The notes under the pieces are model-generated. The model saw nothing but the letters and a program-made list of their open reading frames with translations. It did not search any database and had not been told where the DNA came from. Both the position numbers and the translations under genes were made by a program. Positions 33,646 through 45,009 of a stretch of 64,000 nt of DNA are shown here, one piece after another. Source of the stretch: Eurosta solidaginis (Eukaryota; Arthropoda; Insecta; Diptera; Tephritidae); assembly GCF_040869045.1 (NCBI RefSeq), contig NC_090319.1, forward strand, positions 381,563,601 to 381,627,600. Reading direction: 5' to 3'. The stretch's first letter is position 1, and every line of letters begins with the position of its first letter.

Positions 33646-36046
33646 TTGTATGGACCTTCGAACGGTGAAGAGACAATGAAAATATCAAACAAAAATGTAT
33701 GTTTACATGAATCCGAAATCATAAAGTTTCGTGGTGACACTGATGAAGATTCATCTTCAAAAATTCTTCCAACAATACCACCAACTCTGTATCAAAGTCC
33801 AGATTATTTAAACGACTTCGATATCGGTACCGTGAATGATGATTTTCTTTCCATCTGAAGAAGTCAACGAAATAATTCGTCGAGGTCATCAAAAGTGTCC
33901 TGTTAATTTTCGACGTGCTCGTTATGACGAGGCATTTCCTACCTCGTTGTTAAACAGAATCTTGCCAAAGGGAGAGAAAGTGGAGCGTAGCTGGTTGGTG
34001 TGGAGTGCCAGTAGGAATGCTTTTTATTGCCTACCATGTCGTCCGTTAAGCACCAATACTTTAAATCGACCTAAAATTTGTTGTCCTGGCAGATATTCGA
34101 AATTGCAGGTGGGAAGAAGATATACGATAAACTGCCAGCACACGAAAATACTCAAGATCACATTAAATGTTGTATTCAATGGTGATCTTTACAAAATCTA
34201 ATTCAAAAGGAGGCTACGATTGATACACTTATCAATGGACGGCTAATCACTGAAGCTCAAAAGTGGAAAGAAATTTTATATAGAATTTTGGACACTATTT
34301 TATTTTTGGATGACAGAGGCCTAGGTTTCAAAGGCGAAAGTATATATCTCGGTGAGCGAAACGATGCACATTTTTGGGCATCTAAAATCTCATAAGCCAT
34401 TATGATCCGATACTTAGAGAAAGTTAGGATTTCACAACAGCAGCACAAACGCTTACAAGTTAATTATCTTTCCGCAGACATTCAGAACGAGTTTATAGAA
34501 ATTTGTGCAAAGCACGTGAGGGAAACTGTATTAGATCAAGGCAAGAAAGCCAAGTATGTCACTATTATCGTTGATACTACGCCTGATGCTAGTCACATTG
34601 ACTACGTACATTTTGCGCTACCTCCATTTCAAATCGAAAGCAACAAATTTTACAACTCAAGAACGGTTTTGGGCTTTCGTGGATCGTAACCAAAAAACTG
34701 GTCTGGAAATCGGTGATTTAATGTGCTATACTCTAGGTAAACATGAAATCCCATTAAAATATTGTCGTGCACTAGGGTACGATAACGGCGCCGATATGAA
34801 AGGAGCTTACAACGGAGCACAACGTCACATTCTCGACAAAAACTCGAATGCTGATTACTCGCCTTGTGCAACCCACAGTCTCAATTTATGTGGTGTTGAT
34901 GCTGCAGAATGTTGTACGGCTGCAATTACTTTCCTCGGATTTGTACAAAAATGTTTTACTATTTTCAGCAGCCGTCCACAGCGATGGGATATCCTCAGAC
35001 GGGCGGGATGGCCTTGAAGGTCGCATGTGGTTATAACAAATCATTCCCGAGATGGTCGGGCTTGGTACCGGAACGTACCGCATCTGCATCCGGCAAAGGA
35101 CCATCTACTTGATAACTCCCCAAGTCCTTCAGGGAGTGACCTTATCGCTACAACAACAACAACATGGGACATCCTCATAAACAAAAAAAATGTACCGGCT
35201 ACCTTCACAGCCTTTCAGACACTAGATGGTCGGCTAGAATTGAGGCAATCATGGCCATTCGCAAACCATCTTCTAAAATTAACACAAGCACTAACGCATT
35301 AATTAAGCTAAATTTGACTGCACAAGCATACACAGATATTACATCAACAAGTTCGAATGTATCTTGCTGTCCTCAATTTGGTTCAAAAAACTGACTACCA
35401 TTAATGAAAAAACGTGGTCCTCCAAGCTAAAGACGTCACCATAGCTGTTGAGGTCCGACATCTAGATGCCTTATTAGCTGATTTTAAGTTGATCAGGAAC
35501 CAATGGGAAACAATTTTAAACGAATGCAAAACAGTTGCTATTCAATTCAACATTTCGACGTTTTGAAGATAATGGAAATGAGATGATTACGGATGATCTA
35601 GAGTCTGATTTTAAAACAATACATTCTTGGTGATCGTTGATTCGGTAATCACTGGCATTACTGAGCGATTTGCAGCTATGAGAAATTTGAACGAGACGTT
35701 TTCATTTTTGTTGCAATTTGAAGACATGGATGAAACTAGGGTTCGGGGAAGCAGTGCAAAATTTGTCGAAAAATACAAGTTGGACGTTTCTCAAAGTTTA
35801 GAATGCGAAATAATTCACTTGAAACATATTAACGAAGCAAATTTTGAAAAAGATCTGTCACCATTGGAATTGCTAAATGCCATCTATGTTCAAAATCTGT
35901 ATACAATTTTCCCAATCATTTGTGTTGCTTTACGTATCTTTTGCACTATACCTGCCACTGTAGCTTGTACAGAACGTTCTTTCAGCGTCCTTGCAAGAAT
36001 CAAAAGCTTTCATAAATCGTGTTCAGCGTTTTGGCAAGACAGTTAA
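33646..36046 (+). pseudogene. hAT transposase pseudogene, copy B
   Basis: Same architecture and mostly the same frameshifts as copy A. The zinc-finger part is split by an extra frameshift near 33,845. The core is at 34,402-34,997, interrupted by the shared SINE-B at 34,998-35,163. A C-terminal frame of 139 codons (35,627-36,046) is better preserved than in copy A, because the stop that breaks copy A at 21,453 is a Glu codon here; it includes TIPATVACTERSFSVLARIK. The last coding bases after FHKSCS differ through a small deletion. Confidence 0.9.
34998..35163 (+). mobile_element. SINE-B inside transposase, copy B (shared insertion)
   Basis: Counterpart of 20,729-20,897. Target duplication atgggatatcctca (34,984-34,997) and atgggacatcctca (35,164-35,177), one mismatch. 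Confidence 0.85.
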
Positions 36047-36128
36047 ATTATGATATTATTTTAACCTTCTATATTGAATAATTAAAATTTGTAATCATCA
36101 TTATATTTATCAGAAATGTTCTAATATG

Positions 36129-37212
36129 TTCCTTCCTTCCTTAATTGGCGCTTATCCGTCTAAACTGTTATGGCCGTCCAACAAGGCGCGCCAGTCGCTC
36201 CTTTTCTCCGCCAACCGGCGCCAATTGGTCACACCAAGGGAGTTTAAATCGGTTTCCACCTGGTCCTTCCAACGGAGTGGGGCCACCCTCTACCTCTGCT
36301 TCCATAGGCGGGTTCCGATAGAAACGCTTTCCTGGCAGGAGCATCATCTTTCATTCGCATAACATGGCCTAGCCAGCGCAGCCGCTGCGTTTTAATTCGC
36401 TGGACTATGTGGATGTCTGCATATAGCTCGTACAGCTCATAATTAAATCTTCTTCGGTACTCGCCATCGCCAATGCGTAGAGGTCCCTAAATCTTTCGAA
36501 GAACTTTTCACTCGAACACTCCCAAAGCGCTTCATCTGCTGTTGTCATGGTCCATACTTTTTTCCAGGCATGCTTAACGAACGAAACAATATCATTTCGT
36601 TACGATAATCAACGTTAATAAACGAAACGAAGTCATTTCGTTTCGTTTATTAACGTTAAGAACGCGAAATTAACGTTAATTTGACGATCTTAACGTTAAT
36701 AAACGAAACGAAGTGACTTCGTGTCGTTTATTAACGTTGATTATCGTAACGAAATGATATCGTTTCGTTCGTTAAGCATGCCTGCTTTTTTCCCATATAG
36801 CAGGACGGGTGCGATAAGTGACTTGTAGAGTATGATTTTCGTTCGCCGAGAGGGAACTTTACTTTTCAATTGCCTACCTAGTCCAAAGTAGCATTTATTG
36901 GCAAGATTGATTCTTCGCTGGATTTCAGTGCTGATGTTATTGCTAGTGTTGATGCTGGTTCCCAAATAAACGAAGTCTTTTACTATTCCGAAATTATGGC
37001 TGCCAACAGTAGCGTAGTTGTCAAGGCGCGTATGCGCTGACTCTTTGCTCGATGACAGCAGGTACTTCGTTTTGTCCTCATTCACCATCAAGCCCATCTT
37101 TACCGCTTCTTTTTCCAGTTTGGAGTAAGCAGAACTAATAGCGCGGGTGTTTAGGCCGATGTTATCAATGTCATCAGCATATGCCAGTAATTGCACGCTT
37201 TTATAGAATATT
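36129..37212 (-). pseudogene. RTE-like LINE 3' part, copy B, split by a MITE
   Basis: A 5'-truncated LINE on the minus strand. From the right: a YADD-type catalytic motif (QLLAYADDIDNIGL, about 37,150-37,196), then GLMVNEDKTKYLLSS, STEIQRRINLANKCYFGL and the thumb motif. Beyond the MITE (36,565-36,784) the C-terminal part continues to about 36,129 (wording corresponding to RLRWLGHVMRM near 36,360). The left target duplication tgttctaatatg is at 36,117-36,128; the right one is eroded. This is the fuller version of the copy A fragment. Confidence 0.85.
36565..36784. mobile_element. Palindromic hAT MITE, 220 bp, private to copy B
   Basis: The whole element is one inverted repeat: the two ~109-bp halves match with about six mismatches around a central attaacgttaat. 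Ends CAGGCATGCTTAACGAACG / CGTTCGTTAAGCATGCCTG. Each half contains a smaller palindrome (aacgttaataaacgaaacga against its complement). Perfect 8-bp target duplication cttttttc at 36,557-36,564 and 36,785-36,792; copy A shows the near-identical empty site. Confidence 0.95.
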
Positions 37213-37524
37213 GTTTAAATTTTACCAAATATATAACTAGAACAGATTATTTAAGACAATACGTGGCTGTTAAAAGAGAATTTTATTTCTATGTTACAAT
37301 AAAATAGAATAAATAGTAAATATTCTTTTATTTTCAGCTCTTAGTCCAAAAATCATTTAGTTGATGTGGCAAACAAATTTTTTTGATGTAATCCATCAAT
37401 AATGATTCATGAATGAGAACGTCATTAATTCAAATTAATCAAATGTTTTAGTGGATTTTTATAGGGGGCCCGTAAATTGTTTAATCCCGGGCCCGGATTT
37501 TCTCTCTACGGCCCTGGCTGCACT

Positions 37525-38670
37525 TATACACAGGGTATTATAACTTTGATTGGATAATGGTTGGTTGTATAGGTATAAAGGAATCAAGATAGATATAGAA
37601 TTCCATATATCAAAATCAACAGCATCGAAAAAAAATTTGATTAGGCCATGTCGGCCCGTTGACACGATGATTTGAGTAAATATTGAGAGGATTCAAGGGG
37701 TTGTGTAGCGCAATATATAGCTTCTCCAACCCAATTGTCAACCTCACCTTCGAGCGGCGAATCCCGTTTCACTAACAGACGAGACTCTGGCGACCCCAAG
37801 CTCCTCATGAAACTTGGGGTGGGGAGGGAGGGATGGCCTGAAGGTTTAATGTGGCCATATAAATCGTTCCCGAGATGGTCGGGCCAGCACCTTAATGGTG
37901 CTGTGTTACCGGTGCGTATCGGATCTGTATCCGGCAAAGGACCATAACATCGATAACACTCCCCAAAGCCTTCGGGGAGTAACCTAATCGCTACAACAAC
38001 AACAACAGTAAATATTGAGATATCTAAACCAAATTCGGTATACGGGCTTATTTGGACCCAGTATTTAAAATGAGTGAAATCGGAAGATAACCACGCCAAC
38101 TATTTCGTTATCGAAGATTTAGAAAAGCGGAAAAAATTTTGGGATATGGGCGCGGCACCACCCACAATTAGAAGAAGAAAATTTGGAAGTTTAACATGCC
38201 TTATGGCCGTTTAAGATATTAAATTTTGGCAGAGACATTATCCTTTCCAAATTATATAGACTGTGCTAAGATAATCAAAATCAGTTAAAGACCACTCCCA
38301 CTTTTCCTAAAGGTTCAACCTTAACAAAGTTTGGTACCTTTTCCAAAATACTTATAATACCATAATTGAAACAAAAATCTCCCAATCCGATCGAAGTTTG
38401 GCATAGAAATTTTTCTCATAGCTACAACTGTTAAACTGCACTCTTATCCGCTCAATTTCATAAGTGGTAGCCTTTTTGCTTCTTTTGAACGAAAATGAGT
38501 TCAGAATAGAACCATATATGTATGTACTATTGCGCAGCCTTATAACAGTATTAACCACACAAAGCAAACAACAACAGCGTTTCAAGGGCACAGCCGTAGA
38601 CAGTCCCGTCCTTACTTGTTGTACCTGTCATCGATATAAATATGAATTTCCATGCTAATAAAAAAAGAAC
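37525..38670 (-). repeat. Interspersed repeat family C (minus), copy B
   Basis: Counterpart of 22,672-23,500, interrupted by the private SINE-B. Confidence 0.6.
37689..38006 (+). mobile_element. SINE-B, 318 bp, private to copy B, with 14-bp TSD
   Basis: Reads ggattcaaggggttgtgtag ... gagatggtcgggccagcacc ... ccttcggggagtaacc ... acaacaacaac. Target duplication agtaaatattgaga at 37,675-37,688 and 38,007-38,020. Copy A at ~22,830 has only one version of that site. It inserted after the duplication. It lacks about 75 bp at the 5' end relative to the 55-kb copy. Confidence 0.95.
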
Positions 38671-39334
38671 CAACAAAGTAACTGTTAGCACTTTACGAGC
38701 GTCTTTCAATTTGCAGAATTTTTGTACCAGTCCTTATGTATAGAGGGAGATGGTTTAGTATTCAGACCATGTGTACAGCCAAGGAATTTAGTTATAAACG
38801 TAAAAGGCTTAATGACTTAACACAGTGCTATCTGTTTCCAAACTGATATTATGGTCAATCATGCACTGCCACAAAAGCCAGAGTGAGTAACAGTGAACAA
38901 TATTTTGTACAAAAACTCTACTCGAAGTTAATTGTGCTGCCCTCATTAGGGTAGGTACCTTGTCGTTGGTATGAGGGCTTAGCCGAACTCCGTAGCGCTC
39001 GACTATGAGGCGGAGCTGTTTAGGACTGGCATCTACGCCGCTTCGCCTCATAGGAGGGCGGCGGGATGTCGGTGACCAAGAACTGCCTACCCCTAATCCA
39101 GGGTGTTATGCGGAACGTGCCTATTGGAGGATTTGCAGCCAAGCGATTAATTCGGCTGTATACGAACGGAGCCTTCCCGATACCACGCCACCTAGGGAAG
39201 TAAGGGGCGCTGCTGTGGCGGACGGTTCTTTCCCCGTATATAATACTGGACCGCTGAGCCCGCCTTGTCGGGCAGGTGGTTCTACGACCAAGATGAACGA
39301 CTCATTGCCTAATTGTAAAAAGGACGATGACTCA

Positions 39335-39864
39335 AGTCTCCACCTTCCTCCATACAGAAGTAGACTTCTTCGTATTAACTTACCCACTCTGGAAAATCGG
39401 AGAATTTTACTGGGGGTATTGTTCATTCCTAAGCTCATTATTGGAGAAATTGATTCTGCGGACCTTCTCAGCAGCTTGTTTTTTGCGGTTCCCCTAGAGT
39501 ATCCAGACACTACGTTCCTTTCTGTTTACCCCTTTTGTCGAGGAAACTTCGCTAAAAATAATCCTCTTCTTATCTGGTGCGCGGACTACAATGACTTGTA
39601 TAGCTGTATCAGTCTTGAATGTACCGGTCTAAGATTTCGGTATAAGATCTTATTTCTGGTCATATTTCTTATTATTATTATATTCTGAAATTAAAGTGTA
39701 ATGTTCATTAATATATCTTTGTTTGTAATATAACATTGTTGAAATCTCGATATATCTTAAATTTTATCTTTTGATTTGTATATTTATATATATTTTATAT
39801 TATGCAGTCGACCATAGTTTGCCGTCGACTTTAAATAATAAATAAATAAATAAATAAATAATAG
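39335..39864 (+). mobile_element. CR1/Jockey-like LINE 3' tail nested in the LOA-like LINE (copy B)
   Basis: Counterpart of 24,152-24,678. The C-terminal RT frame is more readable here (LPPYRSRLLRINLPTLENRR, then SVYPFCRGNFAKNNPLLIW). Ends in an (AAAT)n tail. Confidence 0.75.
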
Positions 39865-40227
39865 AAAGGTACGGAGCAGAGGAAGTAAAAGAGCTCTCTC
39901 GCAGTACGGTGCAGCACTAAGAATTGTCCAACGCCCGGGAGCAGTGGTCGACCCAACAGAAGTGGAGATCGAGCTCTTGGAATAGGCCCATGAGGCGGTA
40001 GAAGTAGGTCGAAGGCAGTTCAAAAGGTTTACTACTAGAAACCCTCGGTTCTTCAACCGGTATGAGGATAAAGAAGCGGCAGAATGAAGAGGTAACGTTC
40101 GGCGGAAGTCGACAGGCCTGCTTTCGAAGTCGAAAAGGATCTCAAATACTCGAATACTCTAAACCAAAAGGGCAAGGGGAGGACGACGACGTCACGACGA
40201 AGGCGCTGGAGGGGGACAAACAGCCCA

Positions 40228-40983
40228 ATGGTGCTGCGAGTCCTACAGATAAACCTCCAGCACAGTAAAGTGGCGTCGAGCGAAATCCTCCTAACCCTTG
40301 AGGAGAGTTGGTTTGACGCAGCGCTGATCCAGGAGCCGTGGCTGCCATCGAGAGGAAAGGTTTCTGGACTTAGCGCGCGCGTATTTGGCGTTTACTACGC
40401 GCAAACGGAAGGACGGGTGCGAGCTGTAGTAATGGTAAGGAAACAGCTGCATTCATATATGTTGCCTAATTACACTACTGAGGACCTCGTAGTGGTGGCC
40501 GTTGAGCAAAGGAATAAACAGGAACTTATCCTGGCATCCTGCTGCATGGCCCATGCTGCGGAGGTTCCACCGATGGAGTGCAAGAGGCTAGTACAGGACG
40601 AAGGGCGCAAAGGGCGGTTGGTCATAGGCACGGATACAAATGTGCACCACAATGCGTGGGGAGGAGCAGCTACGAACGAGAGAGGCGAGTCTTTATTATG
40701 TTACATCCTGCAAACCAATTTGGAGATAGCCAACAGGGGAAATGTCCCTACATACATTGGTCCAAAATCCAGCAATGTGTTGGATACCACATGGAGCTCC
40801 AAACGTGATATATCAAGGTATGAGTGGATGGTTCTTGATAGAACATCCTTCTCCGACCATGCGTATATCAGCTTCAGCATCCCCCTAAAGAGGGTAGAGA
40901 AGGGAGGAACATTTAGAAACCCTAGGTCAAAAACTGGAACAACCCAAAGAGATTGCCAATGTGGAGGAACTGGAGGTGTCTAA
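40228..40983 (+). pseudogene. LOA-like LINE ORF2 endonuclease, complete domain (copy B)
   Basis: An open 251-codon frame. Motifs in order: VLRVLQINLQHSKVASSE (start), ALIQEPWLPSRGKVSG, GTDTNVHHNAWGG (catalytic Asp and Asn), SNVLDTTWSS and SFSDHAYISF (SDH motif). A frameshift at about 40,975 separates it from the linker at 40,961-41,218. Upstream, 40,062-40,268 encodes the end of ORF1. The domain cleaves target DNA in LINE integration; without RT the element is dead. Confidence 0.85.
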
Positions 40984-41349
40984 TGAATTCCTAACAAGGA
41001 CCCTTATGACTGTGTATAACAAAGCTTGCGGTCTAAGAAGATTCAGAGGAAAAGCAATGCCGCAATGGTGGAGCAATGACCTGAGTCTTCTAAGAAGACA
41101 GGTTGAAGAAATTTTTAAGCCAGCAAAGACCACGGAAAGCGAAGCGTGTCGGGCCGAGTACAAGGATCTACTGATGATCTACAAGCGTGAAATTTACAGG
41201 GCGAAGATAATCTCATAGAAATGTTTCTGTATGGACATAGAGTGCTCCGGCGAAGCAGCACGGTTGAAAAAAGTCCTAGCAAGGGGAAGTATAGTCCATG
41301 GACTAATAAAGAAAAAGAATGGTAACGTAATAGTGAGGAAACCCTTGAG

Positions 41350-42120
41350 GTGCTTTTCGGTACACATTTCCCATCGAGAAATGCTTTAGAAGAGCCAGCA
41401 GACAGCACTCACACTTCGATCACGGAGCGGGTAGTGCCGGGCTTGGTGATCGATACCAAGATCGAATGGGCGGTGACGACGTTCTCTAAGCCGGGCCTAA
41501 ATGGTATATTCGCGGCCATGCTACAAATTTCAAATAGAGCGATCGTGAAATGGCTTAAAACAATATTCGATGGATGCATAAGACTTAATCATGTACCGCA
41601 CTCTTGGAGAACTACTCGTGTAGCTTTCCTAACAAAGGCGGGGAAGATCGGTCACATATATCCCAAAGACTACGGGCCCTTTAGCTTAAAATCATTTCTG
41701 CTCAAAACCTTTGAGAGGCTGATAAATGTGTACATAAAGTCCAACGTGGATGAAAAGTGCTCTCTACAACACAACATGCGTACACCAAAGACAAGTCGGT
41801 GGACACTGCATAGCATGGGGTAGTTATAAATATAGAGAAATCCCTCGGATATATGGAATATGCTCTAGGAGCCTTCTTAGACAATGCCGGTGCTTTCAAT
41901 AATGTTTTTTAAATGGGCGATTATGGATGGTCTTAGCTACATTAAAGTATATTCAGCCATAACCAGATGGATAGGCTGCAATTTCAGGAAGACTACCTCA
42001 CAATGGGGATTGTATGAGGCCACGAAATCAATGGGTAGGGCCACGCTGCAGGGTGGGGTGCTATCACCTCTGCTGTGGACACTGGTCATCAAGCAACGGT
42101 TCAGGCGGTCCGACGATTAG
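41350..42120 (+). pseudogene. LOA-like LINE reverse transcriptase, N-terminal part, frameshifted
   Basis: 41,350-41,823 encodes FSKPGLNGIFAAML and SWRTTRVAFLTKAG-type RT blocks 0-2. A frameshift near 41,800 leads into 41,884-42,120 (FKWAIMDGLSYIKV, then LQGGVLSPLLW, RT block 4). The catalytic YADD block is absent because sequence then jumps to the 3' end. Confidence 0.8.
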
Positions 42121-42395
42121 CTCTCTGAATGATCGGGCGCTTCAGGATATTTATACCCTGCGCCTGACAGGCTAAGACTCCAGCCAGGAGTGATACAGTT
42201 GGCAGATCTAGAAGCAGCAATTGGCATAGGTCCTAGAAAGCTTCTAGTATTTGCCAAGGGGACGAAGTTATTTTATGACATAGGTCTTGAGTTTTGATAG
42301 GATTTTTCAGTTTGGTCGTTAAATAAACTTCTGGCAACACTACGGACTCATTCAGTCTATGTGAGGTGCTCTTGGACCAGTCAGTTCAACCTAAC

Positions 42396-43060
42396 TTAAC
42401 TTCCCATACAAAATTTAACTTTCTTCCTTTTTTTATTTCACGAAGGACTCTTTTGAGGATGGTTGAAATAAGGTTGAGGCAACAACCAAACAACAATCTA
42501 GACAACTTTAACGATCACCAATGATCTTTCCAATAGTAACTCAAATCACTTATTCTCCATTAGCACTTTGAATGCTTATCTATGATGTGATATGCCCATG
42601 ATGTGCTAATTACATTTCATAGTCCAATGTAAATAATTTTGTTACGAATTCCTACTAAAATTTTGAATCTACATGCACTTAAATGTGCTTATATATTTTT
42701 AAAATGATAAAATTTTCTCTTAGAACAAACACTGAAAATTATTTGGCTCTGAAACAAGTTGCGGCATAGTTCTTGTCCCAAAGTAATTAGAGCTCTTAGC
42801 TGCTGGCACAACAAATGTTTGCTTCTCGTTGTTTAAAAACATTTCACCTGTTGAAATGTTTATACAATAATTAAGTAAAATACATAAAAGTACCTATACA
42901 AATAAATGGGCATACGTACATATGTAGCGGAGCCATTTTGTAATAGTATAAGTATATAAAGCAAATATTGTGCTATAAAGAATGATATAAGTAAGTCTAT
43001 CATATAGTCATACACACATAAATAAAAAAAGTCTTGGTCGACATACCATAGAAGTAAATT
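42396..43060. other. No gene seen
   Basis: AT-rich sequence with no frame, RNA gene or recognised repeat. Confidence 0.5.
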
Positions 43061-43270
43061 AGGCCGAGCTTCTCTTGCAATTTGGATCGTGCTACTTTTT
43101 TACAAATGGCCCACTTTGAACGGTAGAAATACCCACGTAGTATTTGCCAAACTATTGCCGAAGGGCTTGGACCGCGCTTAGAAAAACTTGTTATAACTAT
43201 TTTCGTGTTTCTTTTCCCGGGCCGCGAACCCAGGATATTTGGTGCAGTACGCGAAGACAGCGGCCGCCAG
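43061..43270 (-). repeat. SINE-A, highly diverged copy
   Basis: Keeps ggccgagcttctcttgcaat, gcgcttagaaaaac, cttttcccgggccgcgaac and gcggccgcc in the right order with heavy change between. The tRNA T-arm is still recognisable. Confidence 0.6.
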
Positions 43271-43684
43271 TCATATATATATAATCCATCGCTGAAATCA
43301 AACAAAAGTCACATAAGATAAAACGACATAACCATGAAAATTTTAAAAATTTTAATTTTACGAAAAAGATAAGAAATAGACGTGCCTTATTAAACGAAGT
43401 TAGATTTTGAGAGTTATATAACTCATAATTATGATATGAGGAACTCAAAATCAAAACGCAATAATTACATTCGAACAGTTTCGAGAAAATTGAAAGAATC
43501 TGATCAAAAAATGCAATTTCGGAGAGCAAATACAGTTAACTTTAGACTTTCAGGTGCTATCTTGAAGATATTGGAAAGGAGAATATGGATTTATCAAAAT
43601 CCGAAAAAATGTATATGTACTTATTGCATTTTGATTTGGAACTGCGCATGTATGTACATTAAGCGCATATAGAGGTAATGCGCC

Positions 43685-43920
43685 GAAGGTACCAGGTTAA
43701 AATTAGCGGCACGAGAGATTCAGGCCGAGCTTCTCTTCCAATTTGCGTCGACTTCGAACGGCATCTGCATCGCTGATGAGTTTTCACTGAGAAACAAAAA
43801 TACATTCGGAGAGTTTGCCAAATAACTAATGAGGGGCAATACTGCTTAGAAAAACGTTTTTTCTAATTAAAAAACTTGTTTTTAAATTATTAATGCTGAT
43901 TTTCCCGGCGCAAATAATTT
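43685..43920 (-). repeat. SINE-A, diverged and deleted copy
   Basis: Contains ggccgagcttctcttccaat, cgaacggcatctgcat, gatgagttttcactgagaaa and ctgattttcccggcgc. The tRNA head is lost. Confidence 0.6.
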
Positions 43921-44403
43921 ACACAAAAATAATTTTAAAAATGATCTAATAAAGTGTTGGCGAGTCGGCGCCCATTCCGACTGCCTGTAGAGGGATTGAA
44001 TTTGATCACATCACGTCCAGCTGATTTGTGGCACCCATTGTGAATATCAGAGTATCAGTAGCCATGGTGTGTACAACACCACACATTGTGGTACCCTATT
44101 CATCCATGAGGAATCTCAGGTCGAACATTTGTAACCCAACAGCAGAAGACTAAACAGGACAGGACAACGACTTAATATATTTCTGGTTATTTCTTTGAAG
44201 GTAAGTAGGCTTGAGCAATAATTTTTACCTCCGCTGTACATTTTATTGCATAGGATACCATAATATAAAAACCTAACATAACAAAACCTACGATATCATA
44301 TCATAACATAACAAAACATTACACAGCATAACATAACATAGCATAGCATAACATAACATAACAAAACATAAGAATACTTAACCCCCCCAAACAACAATAC
44401 TTA

Positions 44404-45009
44404 AATAAATAAATAAATGTAAGGCGCGATAACCTCCGAAGAGATCTAAGGCCGAGCTTCTCTTCCAATTTGCGTCGTGCTCCTCTTGATTTTTCCTACA
44501 AATTGGCCGGACGGGACCTACACCTTAGAAAAATTTTCTTCCGCCGTGGTGTGATGGTAGCGTGCTCCGCCTATCACGCCGTATGCCCTGGGTTCAACTC
44601 CCGGGCAAAGCAACATCAAAATTTTTGAAATAAGATTTTTCAATTAGAAGAAAATTTTTCTAAGCGGGGTCGCCCCTCGGCAGTGTCTGGCAAGCGCTCC
44701 GATTGTATTTCTGCCATGAAAAGCTCTCAGTGAAAACTCATCTGCCTTGCAGATGCCGTTCGGAGTCGGCATAAAACATGTAGGTCCCGTCCGGCCAATT
44801 TGTAGGGAAAAATCAAGAGGAGCACGACGCAAATTGGAAGAGAAGCTCGGCCTTAGATCTCTTCGGAGGTTATCGCGCCTTACATTTATTTATTATTTAA
44901 TTGAAAAATCTTATTTCTAAAATTTTGATGTTGCTTTGCCCGGGAGTTGAACCCATGGCATACGGTGTGATAGGCGGAGCACGCTACCATCACACCACGG
45001 TGGCCGCCT
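44404..45009 (-). mobile_element. SINE-A (outer copy), split by another SINE-A
   Basis: The tail part is at 44,404-44,540 (taaggcgcgataacctccg ... gacgggacctacac, then cttagaaaaattttctt). The tRNA-head part is at 44,894-45,009. Target duplication acaatactta at 44,394-44,403 and 45,010-45,019 brackets the whole composite. About 150 bp of its body is missing at 44,521, a deletion between ggacctac and cttag. Confidence 0.85.
44541..44893 (+). mobile_element. SINE-A (inner copy), inserted in opposite orientation
   Basis: Complete plus-strand SINE-A: head gccgtggtgtgatggtagcg, T-arm gggttcaactcccgggc, body and tail gcgccttacatttatttatt. It lies inside the outer minus-strand copy. No clean target duplication is visible at its own borders. 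Its head and tail can pair with the flanking outer halves over about 100 bp on each side. Confidence 0.85.

Larger units (their letters stand above)
33260..37516 (+). mobile_element. hAT transposon, decayed, copy B (with nested insertions)
   Basis: Same ends as copy A (CAGGCCCGACGAG ... CTACGGCCCTG) and the same imperfect 8-bp target duplication (33,252-33,259 gctgtact; 37,517-37,524 gctgcact). Longer than copy A because the nested LINE is more complete and has itself received a MITE. Confidence 0.9.
30155..40976 (+). repeat. Segmental duplication copy B
   Basis: Direct repeat of 15,749-26,390. Private events: SINE-B insertion (37,689-38,006), 220-bp hAT MITE (36,565-36,784), internal deletion in SINE-A (~32,580-32,640) and a 16-bp deletion in the LINE at about 39,200. 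The LINE continues past the end of the shared segment, so copy B keeps the more complete right side. Confidence 0.9.
38940..42395 (+). mobile_element. LOA-like LINE, copy B, with internal deletion but real 3' end
   Basis: Same 5' region and nested CR1 tail as copy A. Contains endonuclease (40,228-40,983), linker, partial RT (41,350-42,110), then a jump to the 3' end (42,120-42,395), which matches the wording of the 3' end at 51.97-52.2 kb and stops near cagttcaacctaacttaac. The RT palm with its YADD and the RNase H are missing, deleted just after QGGVLSPLLW. Confidence 0.85.

Noticed and set aside
44557..44622. Functional tRNA gene
   Set aside because: The T-arm and box A are good but the D and anticodon arms do not fold properly, and the sequence is repeated as the head of every SINE-A copy.
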